Numbered from the stretch's first letter, positions 1-9,089 are shown. The stretch: 64,000 nt of DNA from Konateibacter massiliensis (GCF_900184995.1 NZ_LT860099.1:1328269-1392268), one strand, 5' to 3'. Translations and numbers: made by a program. Notes: a model not told the origin generated them from the letters alone.

Positions 1-479
1 ATAAAAATGATTACTACAAGCACGGATAAAACCGCGCATATCCATACCTCACCTTTTGTCAATGTCAGAATGGAGGTCGAGCCAAACAAAGTACTGCATA
101 CATCCCCTGACAGATTGGGACCGGTAGAAAAAATATTCATAAGTAAGTAGCCGATTGCCAAGGCACCGACAGAAATCATGGCAATTGCGGCATCCCCTTT
201 TATTTTGGTATTTTGCCCCGTGCGAAGCAATAGAATTGCGCAAATAATGGTAGCCGGCAAAACAAACAGCATATCATTACTAAAGTTCATGATTGCCGCT
301 ATCGCCATCGCACCGAAAGCTACATGGGAAAGCCCATCTCCAATAAAGGAAAACCGTTTTAGTACCAGTGTAACGCCAAGCAGGGAGGAACACAGCGCAA
401 TTAAAACGCCGACAATCAATGCATACCGCACAAATGGGTATTGAAAATATAGTTCTAGTTTTTCAAAAATTCCGTTCAT
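1..479 (-). CDS. znuB: Zinc-type ABC importer, membrane permease (partial)
   Basis: This is the membrane channel of an ABC-3 family metal importer (ZnuB/AdcB type). From the ATG at 479, 159 codons stay open and run off the left edge, so roughly the last 100 residues of a usual 260-280 residue permease are missing. Hydrophobic segments lie near residues 18-40, 54-86, 97-117 and 144-159. The family motif DGLSHVAFGAMA sits at 48-59. The start overlaps the end of the ATPase gene by 4 bases (ATGA at 476-479), so the two are probably translationally coupled. Zinc rather than manganese is inferred from the operon's Fur-type regulator and from the binding protein; the permease alone does not decide it. 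Confidence 0.88.
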   Translation of the reverse strand, partial: MNGIFEKLELYFQYPFVRYALIVGVLIALCSSLLGVTLVLKRFSFIGDGLSHVAFGAMAIAAIMNFSNDMLFVLPATIICAILLLRTGQNTKIKGDAAIAMISVGALAIGYLLMNIFSTGPNLSGDVCSTLFGSTSILTLTKGEVWICAVLSVLVVIIF

Positions 480-1189
480 TTTGTATCACCTCCTGACAGC
501 GCTCCAAAGCCTTTCCCAATCTCACTTTGCAGATATTCCTGTTTTGTTCCGCAGAAAATATTTTGTCCGATGTGCAGGATATGGCTGGCATAATGAACAG
601 CCGCCGCAATGTCATGAGAAATCATAATAATGGTGATACCGTCTTTTTTATTTAACTCTTCTATCAAATGGTACATTTCCGCTGTTACTTTTGGATCAAG
701 ACCGGACACCGGCTCATCCAGAAGAAGCACCTTACGGGTAGCGCAAAGTGCGCGAGCCAAAAGAACACGTTGCTGCTGTCCGCCGGATAACTCCCTATAG
801 CAACGATCTGCCAATTGCTCAATCATCATTTTCTGCATCGCTTCCTCTGCGAGAACCTTTTCCTCTCTCTTGTAAAAGGGGCGAAAGCCGCAGCGACTCT
901 GACATCCGGAGAGAACAATCTCTCTCACGGATGCCGGGAAATCCCGCTGAACAAGCGTCTGTTGCGGAAGATAACCAATCTCGTTAGGTTTTAGACCGTC
1001 TCCCATCGAAATACTGCCGCTGATTGGTGGCTGCAAGTGGAGCAGGGTTTTCATTAAAGTAGACTTGCCGGAGCCATTTTCACCCACAATACAGAAATAA
1101 TCCCCTGCATGTATGGAAAAATTCAGATTGTGCAGAACAGCTCTGCCATCATATCCCAGCGTCAGATTTTGACAGGTGATTTGAGTCAT
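476..1189 (-). CDS. znuC: Zinc-type ABC importer, ATP-binding protein
   Basis: Cytoplasmic ATPase (237 residues) that powers the metal importer. It has Walker A GENGSGKST near residue 37, Q-loop LPQQT, signature LSGGQQQR, Walker B VLLLDEP and the switch histidine in MISHD. The open frame reaches a GTG at 1204, but the ATG at 1189 is preferred: AGGAGGG lies just upstream, and this leaves an 11-base gap after the binding-protein gene. The stop overlaps the permease start. Length and motifs are typical of the ZnuC/AdcC group. Metal specificity cannot be read from the ATPase. Confidence 0.93.
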   Translation of the reverse strand: MTQITCQNLTLGYDGRAVLHNLNFSIHAGDYFCIVGENGSGKSTLMKTLLHLQPPISGSISMGDGLKPNEIGYLPQQTLVQRDFPASVREIVLSGCQSRCGFRPFYKREEKVLAEEAMQKMMIEQLADRCYRELSGGQQQRVLLARALCATRKVLLLDEPVSGLDPKVTAEMYHLIEELNKKDGITIIMISHDIAAAVHYASHILHIGQNIFCGTKQEYLQSEIGKGFGALSGGDTK

Positions 1190-1200
1190 AATATCCCTCC

Positions 1201-2223
1201 TCACCTTAATACTTCTTTCAGAACACCGAGATTGCTTTCCATAACAGAAAGATAGGTTGCTCCGCCAGAAACATCTTCAGAAGTCGTGGATTGCATCGAA
1301 TCCAATGTCAAAATCTGCTGGTTCTTGTTTTGTGTATTCTCGGTGATGGTCTTTGCAATTTTCTGATCCGATTTTTCAATTGTCAGAACGCTATTTAACC
1401 CAAGTTCATCCACCTTACCTGCAAGAAATGTAATCGTTTCAAAGCTCGCCTCTGTTTCCGCAGAGCAGCCAACAAAAGCGGCATAGTAGGAAAGATCATA
1501 ATCATCTGCAAGATAGCGGAATGGAAAACGATCACCAAAGAGCAGCGTTTTTTGTGCTGTCGCATTTATGGCAGACTGATACTCCGTATCGAGAGCAGAC
1601 AGCTTTTCGTTATACGCCGCAACATTTGCCTGATAGCGTTCTGCATTGTCCGGGTCAATTTCTGCCAAAGTATCCGCAATCACACTGCAAAGAACTTTTG
1701 CATTTCTCAGAGAAAGCCAAACATGCTCATCATACTCCGGTCCTTCTTCCTCACCGCTTTCTTCCTCTTCTTCTGCTTCCATGCCTTCAATCACTTCTTC
1801 TTCCTTGACGGTATCGCCCAATACTTCCAGTAGATTGATGACCTTCATGTCTTTGTTGGTTGCTTCTTTCAGGGCATCTTCTACCCATTCATCCGATTCA
1901 CCACCGACATAGATAAACAGATCACAGGTAGAAATCTTCAAAATATCCTCAGCCGTAGGTTGGTAGCTATGCAAATCAACACCATTGTCAAGAAGCATGG
2001 TAATTTCCGCCTGGTCGGCATTATCACCCAGAATTTCTTTCACCCAGTCATACTCCGGGAAAATTGTGGTTACGATTTGAAGCTGTTTCACCTGCGCAGT
2101 ATCGGTATCCGTTTGCGTATCTGAAGAAGATTCTAAAGAATTGTTAGTGGCTTTGCTGCCGCAAGCAGACAGGCTAAAAATAGCAATGACTGCAATTAAA
2201 ATAATAGAAATATATTTTTTCAT
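1201..2223 (-). CDS. znuA: Metal ABC transporter substrate-binding lipoprotein
   Basis: Surface lipoprotein (340 residues) that captures the metal and delivers it to the permease. The first 25 residues are a lipoprotein signal with lipobox LSAC. A Ser/Thr/Asp-rich linker follows, then the cluster A-1 fold (IVTTIFPEYDWVKEI; the ligand-region motif DEHVWLS; the later motifs FGDRFPFRYLADDY and LTIEKSD). Where ZnuA proteins often carry a His-rich loop, this one has a Glu-rich stretch (about residues 145-165) just before DEHVWLS. The start at 2223 has GGAGG ten bases upstream; a longer reading from TTG 2271 lacks a ribosome site and would bury the signal peptide. It is the third gene of the fur-headed leftward operon. 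Confidence 0.9.
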   Translation of the reverse strand: MKKYISIILIAVIAIFSLSACGSKATNNSLESSSDTQTDTDTAQVKQLQIVTTIFPEYDWVKEILGDNADQAEITMLLDNGVDLHSYQPTAEDILKISTCDLFIYVGGESDEWVEDALKEATNKDMKVINLLEVLGDTVKEEEVIEGMEAEEEEESGEEEGPEYDEHVWLSLRNAKVLCSVIADTLAEIDPDNAERYQANVAAYNEKLSALDTEYQSAINATAQKTLLFGDRFPFRYLADDYDLSYYAAFVGCSAETEASFETITFLAGKVDELGLNSVLTIEKSDQKIAKTITENTQNKNQQILTLDSMQSTTSEDVSGGATYLSVMESNLGVLKEVLR

Positions 2224-2256
2224 AGAATAAAAACCTCCATAATTTGCTTGTTTTTC

Positions 2257-2312
2257 TAAAAATGGGTGCAAAAATACAAGGATGTGGCGAAACCCATTCT
2301 TTAAAAATGGGT
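2257..2312. repeat. Short repeat and small hairpin between operon genes
   Basis: The 119-base gap between the cysteine-rich gene and znuA holds two direct copies of TAAAAATGGGT (2257-2267 and 2302-2312). The second copy pairs with ACCCATT at 2292-2298 to make a 7-bp hairpin with a 7-base loop. On the transcribed strand it is not followed by a T-run, so it is not a clear terminator. It could be a processing site that adjusts binding-protein expression; that is inference only. Confidence 0.35.
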
Positions 2313-2342
2313 ATCACACGCCCTTGCTATAAGAGTTTTTAT

Positions 2343-2642
2343 TCAATCGTCCAATCTTACTTTTTGACTTACAAGAGATGTGCAAGGTATAAACAGGAAC
2401 ATGCAAAAAAGAACCGGTATAAAAGATAGGATACCGGGAATTAAGGCTGCCGTTTCAATCGTGCCGGTGCCAAGCTGCTTTAGTGTTTGCTCCGTTTGGT
2501 GGACACAAGCACAAATCGGACAGTCTTCGCCCGAACAATTATGGTTTGCCTCTTTGACAATAAAGAAGGTAGAAAAAAGGGTAACGATAATAAACGCTGC
2601 ACATATTAAAAATGCAAGTGAACTTTGTTTCTTCGTATGCAC
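2343..2642 (-). CDS. Small cysteine-rich two-TM protein in zinc operon
   Basis: A 99-residue protein with two hydrophobic segments (about 8-28 and 64-88). The loop between them contains HNCSGEDCPICACVHQ, that is four cysteines and two histidines within about 15 residues. It starts at GTG 2642, with GGGGG seven bases upstream. It lies between the fur-type gene and znuA on the same strand, so it is part of the zinc operon. The Cys/His loop may bind zinc at the membrane and pass it to or from the transporter; this is inference from position and residues. I do not recognise a characterised family. Confidence 0.75.
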   Translation of the reverse strand: MHTKKQSSLAFLICAAFIIVTLFSTFFIVKEANHNCSGEDCPICACVHQTEQTLKQLGTGTIETAALIPGILSFIPVLFCMFLFIPCTSLVSQKVRLDD

Positions 2643-2677
2643 ACCTTTTCCCCCTTTCTCAATCTTCTTTCAATCTG

Positions 2678-3103
2678 TTAATCGTTACTTTTCCTGCATT
2701 CATCGCAAATCCCATAAAATACCGTCCGCAGAGAATCCATCTCAAAGCCATGATGCTCTAACATATGCTGTCCGAGGTTCATCACCTCGTCACACTGCAA
2801 ATGAATCAGCTTGCCGCATTTTTCGCATTTACAATGGAAGCAGGCAGGTTTATGACAATGTTCCTGCCCGTCGATATACTCAAAGCAAGCGCTGCTTGTT
2901 CCCTCAACAATATATTTTGCAACCATGCCCTGTGCAACCATGCGTTCCAAATGACGGTATATGGTTGTTGTGCCAACGGTTATCCCCTTACTTTTGAAAT
3001 AACCGCAAATATCATTCACGGTAACATGACTGCCTTGAACGGATTTTAGATAGGAAAGTAACTCTGCCATTTGTTTTGTCTTATATTGTGCTTTTTGAGT
3101 CAA
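2678..3103 (-). CDS. Fur-family metal-responsive repressor (Zur-like)
   Basis: A 141-residue winged-helix repressor of the Fur/Zur/PerR family. The N-terminal half has the DNA-binding helix region around GTTTIYRHLERMVAQG (about 43-58). The C-terminal half has the metal and dimer part, with His-rich EHCHKPACFHCKCEKCGK, the usual paired cysteines, and a terminal CDEC pair for the structural zinc. TTG at 3103 is taken as start because GGGGGAG lies six bases upstream; the first ATG would cut into the N-terminal arm. It heads the metal ABC operon and has a Fur-type palindrome in its own promoter, so autoregulated zinc repression (Zur) is the most likely role. PerR or Fur specificity cannot be excluded by sequence alone. 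Confidence 0.9.
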   Translation of the reverse strand: MTQKAQYKTKQMAELLSYLKSVQGSHVTVNDICGYFKSKGITVGTTTIYRHLERMVAQGMVAKYIVEGTSSACFEYIDGQEHCHKPACFHCKCEKCGKLIHLQCDEVMNLGQHMLEHHGFEMDSLRTVFYGICDECRKSND

Positions 3104-3125
3104 CTCAATCTCCCCCTGCCCAATT

Positions 3126-3168
3126 TGAAAATCATTTTCATTTTACTTCTCTGCTTGGTCCTTGTCAA
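3126..3168 (-). promoter_or_regulatory. Promoter and Fur/Zur box of the zinc operon
   Basis: On the minus strand TTGACA (3168-3163) and TAAAAT (3145-3140) are separated by exactly 17 bases. A perfect 7-1-7 inverted repeat, TGAAAATCATTTTCA (3126-3140), overlaps the last base of the -10 and covers the start site. The 7-1-7 layout matches the known operator form of Fur, Zur and PerR in Firmicutes, so the repressor encoded just downstream is the likely ligand. Confidence 0.85.
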
Positions 3169-3246
3169 GGGAAACTGCATTAAGAATCTAATTTCCTAAT
3201 CTCGTTCACCATAGGGCAAGTGACTGCAAGCTGAGTTATATGTACT

Positions 3247-3789
3247 TTACTTGGTGGAATCATATTGAAATATGCCCTTAATATTTCTCTCGAGGCTTTT
3301 TGATTTTATTACGATTAATAATTCTTCTAAAGCAGCCAATGTTGCAGCCACAAGTAAAAATACCATTATCATACCGCTATTCGTTATGGTGTAAATCGGT
3401 AATATAATAAATAACAATAAACCAACCGCTTTATTCGCATAAGTATGCAATGCGGTAAATGCTTGAAATTTAAGGTAACCAATCAAAATCGAAAGTAGTT
3501 TTATCACAACAATTGCCCCAACCCATATAAAGCCCCATGCAGGAACCGGAATATGCCATAACACAAGAATTGTTATAATAACAGCAAAGACCAAATCTCC
3601 CAAACTGTCTAAGATTGCCCCTATTTTGCTGACCGCTTTCAGCTTTCTTGCCAAATAGCCATCTGCCATATCACTTAACCCACAGATTATATAGATGCAC
3701 CAAAACTGAGTTTTAAAGGGTTCTGATAGTAGCAGACAGATTGACAGTATGATTCGAATGACTGATATTACATTAGGAAGATTATTCAT
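3247..3789 (-). CDS. CDP-alcohol phosphatidyltransferase family protein
   Basis: Integral membrane enzyme (180 residues) that would transfer a phosphatidyl group from CDP-diacylglycerol to an alcohol. The complete family signature D-x2-DG-x2-AR-x8-G-x3-D-x3-D is seen from DMADGYLAR through ILDSLGD (about residues 40-65), with all catalytic aspartates present. About five hydrophobic segments follow or flank it. Size fits the PgsA-like and archaetidyl-type branches, but the acceptor (glycerol 3-phosphate, inositol or other) cannot be told. AAGGAG lies ten bases before the ATG. It appears monocistronic; its end is 79 bases from the back of the zinc-operon promoter. Confidence 0.85.
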   Translation of the reverse strand: MNNLPNVISVIRIILSICLLLSEPFKTQFWCIYIICGLSDMADGYLARKLKAVSKIGAILDSLGDLVFAVIITILVLWHIPVPAWGFIWVGAIVVIKLLSILIGYLKFQAFTALHTYANKAVGLLLFIILPIYTITNSGMIMVFLLVAATLAALEELLIVIKSKSLERNIKGIFQYDSTK

Positions 3790-3867
3790 TTTCTATACAC
3801 TCCTTGTTTTAAACCAACTAGTCCATTATTTATAATTTTAACTACAGGGATTGTTATCGGGGACGTA

Positions 3868-4764
3868 TTATAATGATTCACCCTTTAATAAATTACATAT
3901 TTCACGATAATTATCGGAGAAAACACTGCCTTTATTCCAGATAAATTTAAAATCGTGTATCATATGAAAATCCTTCAATTTTATCTCTTTAATTATTCCG
4001 TTTTCTAATTCTTTTCTAACTGCTGCTTCATATAAGAAAGTAATTCCGCATCCGGATTCTACTAATAATTTTATAGCATTCATACCACCAATTTCAACTA
4101 CATGTCTAAAATCTTCAACACACAGATTTCTCGCTTGAAGATTTTTTTCAAGTATTTCTCTGGTCCCGGACCCTTTTTCTCGAATCATAATCCGTTCTGA
4201 CAGCAAATCCATTAATTGCTCCGGTTCTCTCTTAAAAAAATAATCTTTACCGCACACCGGGATATAACGTTCCTGCGAATACACCATACAATCATACTCT
4301 TTATTTGTAAAATTTCCTTCCACTAATGCAAAATCAATTTCACCTAAGCAGAGTTTATCTAACAGCTCACTTGTATTACCTACCGTCATTTTTATCTCCA
4401 TATCCGGATACACATCTAAATATGTTTTTAAATGCTCTGCTATAACAAATTCACCTATTGTTAAGGTTGCACCAAAGAGCAGTCTTTTTTCCCTTTTATT
4501 TAAATCTCGAATGCTCTCTTTTAAATAGATTTCATCATGTTTCATCGTAACCGTTGCTTGATATAAAACATCTCCGGCTTTTGTTAAATACATCCGCTTC
4601 CCCTCATAGGCAAATAGCTTTGCACCATAGAACGCCTCCAGATAATGTATGTGCTGCGTTACCGCAGGCTGTGTGATATTCAACTGTTCTGCAGCTTTCG
4701 TAAAATTCATGCATCTGCAAACCGTTATAAAAGTATTCATTCTAAAATCCATCATAGATAACAT
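3868..4764 (-). CDS. LysR-family transcriptional regulator
   Basis: A 298-residue regulator with the standard LysR layout: an N-terminal helix-turn-helix (AAEQLNITQPAVTQHIHYLE, about 25-44), a linker helix and a periplasmic-binding-like effector domain. GGGG lies five bases before the ATG at 4764. It is divergent from the YeiH-type transporter gene, with a 191-base shared promoter region, so it most likely controls that gene in response to a small anion. The effector cannot be deduced. Confidence 0.9.
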   Translation of the reverse strand: MLSMMDFRMNTFITVCRCMNFTKAAEQLNITQPAVTQHIHYLEAFYGAKLFAYEGKRMYLTKAGDVLYQATVTMKHDEIYLKESIRDLNKREKRLLFGATLTIGEFVIAEHLKTYLDVYPDMEIKMTVGNTSELLDKLCLGEIDFALVEGNFTNKEYDCMVYSQERYIPVCGKDYFFKREPEQLMDLLSERIMIREKGSGTREILEKNLQARNLCVEDFRHVVEIGGMNAIKLLVESGCGITFLYEAAVRKELENGIIKEIKLKDFHMIHDFKFIWNKGSVFSDNYREICNLLKGESL

Positions 4765-4827
4765 TAATCCCCTTTACAGAAAAATATTCCATTTATTTCA
4801 TAGTCATACACCAACTATAACATAATT

Positions 4828-4841
4828 TTATCATTTGATAA
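4828..4841. promoter_or_regulatory. Inverted repeat in the lysR-yeiH intergenic region
   Basis: TTATCA-TT-TGATAA is a perfect inverted repeat in the 191-base divergent region (4765-4955), followed by further AT-rich TCATAA/TTATGA half-sites. LysR proteins bind AT-rich dyads in such regions, so this is a reasonable operator candidate. Confidence 0.45.
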
Positions 4842-4955
4842 ATATTCATAATTTTATTTTATGATTATTTCATGATATTCTTATCCCATCAAGAAATGCT
4901 TTGTATTAAATTCTACTATATCAAAGTCATGATACAAAAGCAAAAGGAGAAGAAC

Positions 4956-5987
4956 ATGAATACTATTAAAAAGAATGGACCGGGTTTTGCACTATGTACC
5001 ATCCTTGCTATTCCATCCTGGCTACTCGGAAAAGCTTATCCAATCATCGGAGGACCAATTATAGCAATATTAATCGGAATGATAATTACGTTATTGATTA
5101 AAGATAAAAGCAGATATGAAGCCGGTATCAAATTTATTTCTAAAACACTTCTAGAATGTGCCGTAATCTTATTAGGTTTTGGTTTAAATCTTTCTGTGAT
5201 ACTTGAGACCGGCAAGCAATCCTTGCCAATTATTATAAGCACGATTACAACTTCCCTTGTGATTGCATATGTACTTCATAGAACAATGAATATTCCGGCA
5301 AATATCTCCACCTTAATAGGCGTAGGCTCTTCTATCTGCGGCGGCTCTGCAATCGCTGCCACTGCCCCGGTTATCCATGCAGATGAGGAAGAGATTGCCC
5401 AGGCTATCTCTGTTATTTTCTTTTTTAATCTCATTGCTGCTATTTTATTTCCGGCCTTAGGGACCTGGTTAGGGTTTTCCCATACTTCGGGTGATACCTT
5501 TGGCATTTTTTCCGGAACTGCTATAAATGATACTTCCTCAGTGACTGCTGCTTCTTCCACCTGGGACAGCATGTACCAGTTAGGCTCAGCTACACTTGAT
5601 AAGGCTGTTACGGTTAAACTAACAAGAACTTTAGCCATCATTCCTATTACCGTAGCTCTTGCATTGATTCGTTCTAAGAAAGAAAAAAATACTGACGGGA
5701 AAAAAATAAATTTCAGCAAAATTTTTCCTATCTTTATCATATATTTTATATTGGCATCTGTAATTACCACCATAGCTACAAATGCGGGTGTACCCTCTTT
5801 TGCCTTTACTCCTTTTAAAGAATTGAGCAAATTTTTTATTATTCTGGCAATGGCGGCAATCGGTCTAAATACAGATATTATCAAATTAATAAGAAACGGT
5901 GGAAAACCGATTGTTATGGGATTTTGCTGCTGGATAGGAATTACACTGGTCAGCCTTTTTCTGCAGCGGCTTCTTGGTATTTGGTGA
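4956..5987 (+). CDS. YeiH/UPF0324 family putative sulfate exporter
   Basis: A 343-residue polytopic membrane protein of the YeiH family (UPF0324, 'putative sulfate exporter'). It has about ten hydrophobic segments and the family's glycine/serine-rich block GVGSSICGGSAIAATAPVI (about 124-142), plus the later FGIFSGTAINDTSSVTAA. ATG 4956 is chosen because AGGAGA sits seven bases upstream and the resulting length matches the family; a longer reading from 4872 would add a poorly conserved N-terminus. The LysR neighbour suggests induction by a sulfur or organic anion. Transport substrate is not established for most of this family. Confidence 0.85.
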   Translation: MNTIKKNGPGFALCTILAIPSWLLGKAYPIIGGPIIAILIGMIITLLIKDKSRYEAGIKFISKTLLECAVILLGFGLNLSVILETGKQSLPIIISTITTSLVIAYVLHRTMNIPANISTLIGVGSSICGGSAIAATAPVIHADEEEIAQAISVIFFFNLIAAILFPALGTWLGFSHTSGDTFGIFSGTAINDTSSVTAASSTWDSMYQLGSATLDKAVTVKLTRTLAIIPITVALALIRSKKEKNTDGKKINFSKIFPIFIIYFILASVITTIATNAGVPSFAFTPFKELSKFFIILAMAAIGLNTDIIKLIRNGGKPIVMGFCCWIGITLVSLFLQRLLGIW

Positions 5988-6050
5988 TACTCCTTCATTT
6001 TTGCCCCCATATCCAGAAGCACATCCTTTCTCAAAATTGCTCTGTAAAAC

Positions 6051-6097
6051 TAAAAAGAGACCGCTCATTCTCAATTAGCTTGAAAATGAACGGTCTC
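6051..6097 (-). terminator. Rho-independent terminator of the MFS gene
   Basis: GAGACCG (6057-6063) pairs with CGGTCTC (6091-6097), and the stem continues through TCATT/AATGA. Read leftward the hairpin is followed by TTTTTA, so it terminates the MFS gene. It sits in the gap between two convergent genes and may also slow readthrough from the yeiH side. Confidence 0.85.
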
Positions 6098-6116
6098 ACA
6101 ATTTGAAATATTTATA

Positions 6117-7328
6117 CTACGATTCACCTATCTCAATCAGCGAACGCGACCGGAGAAGCACAAGACCGCTGACAAATATCGCTATGCCGGATGCAATCAA
6201 CAGCCACTCAATTCGAATTATATCGCCCAATGGTCCGAACACTGCCATTCCAAGCGGCATTGCCAATCCACCGAACATCATCATCACACTGAATACGCGC
6301 CCCATTTTGTCCGGCTCAATTTTGCTCTGGAGCAGCGTCATACTCGGCGTGTTGAACAACGGCATTGTGACGCCGCAGAGAAGCATTACACCTAAATATA
6401 TCCAAAAATCCGGCACTACACCGAGCAGAAAACCTGTCACCCCGAATAGAGTACAAGCCATAACAATCGTGTGCGCCTTATTTTTGAAACCTCCCCATAC
6501 TGAAATCAATATGCCGCCCAGAACAGCACCGATTGAAAATACAATTTCAATCGCAGTCAGACGCCAAACATCATCGCCGAATGTGCGGGCTGTCTGAAGT
6601 GGAGTAAGCAAAGCCGCAGGAGATGCGAAAAAGCTGAAGAATGCGCTGTAAATAATAATAAGTTTCAGCCATACCTTGGAGTTGATATACCGCAGCCCCT
6701 CGCGCAGTTCGTGAAAGTATGCCTTTACACCAGGCTTTACTTCCTCTGCGTGCGAAATGCCGGACACCTTGACAAATATCAATACTATGCCAATGCCTAT
6801 CACTGCGGTCACCACATCAATGAAAAAAATGCGCTCAATCGGCAGGAAGGACAGTAATGCACCCGCCGCCATCGGTGCGACAAACATATTCAGTGACTGG
6901 ATTGAGCTTTGTATGCCGTTGAATCGCTGCAAACTCTCTATCGGCACGATTTGCGGTATCATTGCAGATACTGCGGGCTGCTGTACCCCTTGTCCAAACG
7001 ATCGAGCAACTACAACTATGAACATAAACCAGATATTTTTATAGCCGCAAATATACGCGATTGCCAAGCCGAGCGTTATCAGCGCGATACACGCATCGGA
7101 TATTATAATAAGGTATTTGCGATTGTACCTATCTGCCCATACGCCTGCAAACGGCGAAATCAGCGTCATCGGCAAAAGTGCAGCGCAGGTGAACAGTGTC
7201 ATAATAACACCCGATTTGGTTTCGAGTGTGATTTGCCATGTTATGGCATGTTGTACAAGCATCGAGCCAAACATTGACACAAACTGCCCAATGATATATA
7301 ACGTTGCATTGCGTTTCCAATTAGTCAT
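6117..7328 (-). CDS. MFS efflux transporter
   Basis: A 403-residue major facilitator with about twelve hydrophobic segments. The loop 2-3 motif A is seen as GVWADRYNRK (about 62-71), typical of proton-driven drug and siderophore exporters. Overall similarity is to the EntS/Mef-like group of Firmicute exporters (MFS_3-like). GAGAGG lies about seven bases before the ATG at 7328. No regulator is adjacent and no substrate can be assigned. Codon choice (CGC, GCC, CCG) is noticeably more GC-rich than in neighbouring genes, which may reflect transfer. Confidence 0.85.
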   Translation of the reverse strand: MTNWKRNATLYIIGQFVSMFGSMLVQHAITWQITLETKSGVIMTLFTCAALLPMTLISPFAGVWADRYNRKYLIIISDACIALITLGLAIAYICGYKNIWFMFIVVVARSFGQGVQQPAVSAMIPQIVPIESLQRFNGIQSSIQSLNMFVAPMAAGALLSFLPIERIFFIDVVTAVIGIGIVLIFVKVSGISHAEEVKPGVKAYFHELREGLRYINSKVWLKLIIIYSAFFSFFASPAALLTPLQTARTFGDDVWRLTAIEIVFSIGAVLGGILISVWGGFKNKAHTIVMACTLFGVTGFLLGVVPDFWIYLGVMLLCGVTMPLFNTPSMTLLQSKIEPDKMGRVFSVMMMFGGLAMPLGMAVFGPLGDIIRIEWLLIASGIAIFVSGLVLLRSRSLIEIGES

Positions 7329-7662
7329 TTCAGTACCTCTCGCTAAATAATCATTATTTTCCCCATATCATCATTGATTTGATGCGTTTGACACCCTAAT
7401 CTTAAATGTAATAAACAGCATTTCCAATCTACGGGAATGCTGTTAAAGCAAGATATATTATAACAAATAATAGGTTGGGAAACAAGATTTTTTGCTTATT
7501 AGCACATGGAAGCTTTCGAGTCATACCATAACGCGGATTAATTCGAACCGCTCCAATACGAAAACCGTGAATCAAATTAAGATAACCTATTTTTAGGGTG
7601 TATTGTTTTAAATAAGCACCACACTAAAAAAATCCACAGATTAACTGTGGATTCTATTTAAA
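7329..7662. other. Non-coding gap with a 12-bp stem hairpin
   Basis: No gene is seen in this 334-base gap. It contains the MFS promoter region, a hairpin AACAGCATTTCC/GGGAATGCTGTT (7414-7425 with 7433-7444, 7-base loop, one T-G pair) and the receptor terminator at its right end. On the minus strand the hairpin is followed by TTTATTACATTT, so it could be the remains of a terminator of a lost gene. Confidence 0.5.
7624..7653 (-). terminator. Terminator of the 7.7-9.0 kb chemoreceptor gene
   Basis: AATCCACAG (7631-7639) and CTGTGGATT (7645-7653) form a perfect 9-bp stem with a 5-base loop. On the minus strand it is followed by a run of seven T. It lies 10 bases past the chemoreceptor stop codon. 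Confidence 0.92.
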
Positions 7663-8970
7663 CTAGCACACTTCCTCTTTTATTGAAAAATACCGCACAT
7701 GATTATCGAGCAGTTTTGCAAAATCTTTTAACTCTATACTCATTGTTTCTATTTCATTAATACTTTGATTCAATTCGTTTACTGACTTTTGTGTGCTTTT
7801 TGTTGAGTAAACGCTTTCTTCCGAGATATATCTCAATGCTTCTATGTGTGTTGTTATCTCAACTTTTTCATCATTGCAAATTTGAGCCAGTTTACCCACT
7901 TCTAATATTTCATGTAATGAATCATCAATACCAGTATTAACTTTCTCAAAATGATTTTGTGTTTCAATTAGTTTTTCTTTCTGCGTTTCGACATCTGCAA
8001 GAACTTCATTCATAATTTCCAACATCTTTCCTGACTCAGCAGATAAATTTCCAATAATCTCATCAATTTCTTTTGCTGATTCACTCGACTGGTTTGCAAG
8101 CTTACTGATTTCTTCAGCAACAACTGAAAATCCCTTGCCATGTTCACCGGCTCTTGCTGCTTCTATACTAGCATTTAAAGCAAGTAAAACTGTCTGTTTT
8201 GCTATAGATGTAATCATTTGAATTACAGTATTAATTTGTAGCGATGCATCATATGTAAGATGCACTTGCTTATTTATACGTTCAATAGCAAGATTCGTAT
8301 GAACATTAGTCTCATCAAGATTACTCATTATTTCCAGTGAACGTTTACTATCTTCCCTCATTTTACCTGATGTTTCTTCTAAATGCTGTACACTGCCTGC
8401 AATGTTACTAATCAAGCTGCTTATTTCATTAATATGTATGGATGCTTCATTCATATCCTCATTTTGTTTTTTTGCATCATCTGAAATTTTTCGTATTTCT
8501 GTGTTTATTTGTTCCGTAACAAGATTTGCCTCCTCTACAGTCTTATTTAGTATTTCTTCAGAATTAATGAGTTTTTGTGAAACACTTTGTATATCAGATA
8601 TAGAATACTTTAATTTATCCCTTAAAATAATTAATGCCTCAGACATAGAACCGATTTCATCATCCCTCTTTCTTAACTTTTCATCAATCGTAATATCTAG
8701 CATTCCCTCTGAAAGTTGTATCAAATATGTTTCAGCTTTTCGAATAGGTTTAACTATACTATGTGCAACATATAGTAACTGAGCTGTTCCAAGAAGTAAA
8801 ATTACGGTTATTATATTGGCTATCAAAATAGAACTGTAACCTCCTAAAGATAATATAGATATTGCAGTAGACATAATGATAAGGGGGCATAAGCCAGTTG
8901 CAATAATCTTATTTCTAATACTTTGCTTTATTTTTTTAAGTTTTCTACTGCTAAAATTTTGTTTTTTCAT
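7663..8970 (-). CDS. Methyl-accepting chemotaxis protein, no external sensor
   Basis: A 435-residue chemoreceptor. Two adjacent hydrophobic segments (about 22-44 and 48-68) are joined by only a few residues, so there is no extracytoplasmic ligand domain. A HAMP region follows (about 69-120), then the coiled-coil signalling domain with the conserved hairpin tip, here [25 protein letters not shown] (quoted residues: [18 protein letters not shown]). The start at 8970 has AAAGGA nine bases upstream; the in-frame ATG at 8988 has no ribosome site. It may sense membrane state, or a cytoplasmic or partner signal, and would feed the CheA/CheW system. The stop is TAG, which shows that TAG is a normal stop codon here. 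Confidence 0.93.
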   Translation of the reverse strand: MKKQNFSSRKLKKIKQSIRNKIIATGLCPLIIMSTAISILSLGGYSSILIANIITVILLLGTAQLLYVAHSIVKPIRKAETYLIQLSEGMLDITIDEKLRKRDDEIGSMSEALIILRDKLKYSISDIQSVSQKLINSEEILNKTVEEANLVTEQINTEIRKISDDAKKQNEDMNEASIHINEISSLISNIAGSVQHLEETSGKMREDSKRSLEIMSNLDETNVHTNLAIERINKQVHLTYDASLQINTVIQMITSIAKQTVLLALNASIEAARAGEHGKGFSVVAEEISKLANQSSESAKEIDEIIGNLSAESGKMLEIMNEVLADVETQKEKLIETQNHFEKVNTGIDDSLHEILEVGKLAQICNDEKVEITTHIEALRYISEESVYSTKSTQKSVNELNQSINEIETMSIELKDFAKLLDNHVRYFSIKEEVC

Positions 8971-9089
8971 TAGATTAATTCCTTTCATTAGTGAGATTTA
9001 TTCTATCTTGCCCTTTCTAATAAAGTTTAATTGCTTGTATTAATTCAAATTTAATTTCTGCTTTTAAATAACTCTATGCTAATTCCCTC

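Noticed and set aside
2380-2997. A 205-codon plus-strand frame across the zinc operon
   Set aside because: It runs antisense to two supported genes and has no recognisable domain.
5276-6034. A 252-codon open frame on the minus strand opposite the YeiH-type gene
   Set aside because: It lies antisense to a clear family member, has no ribosome site and its composition is that of reversed TM codons.
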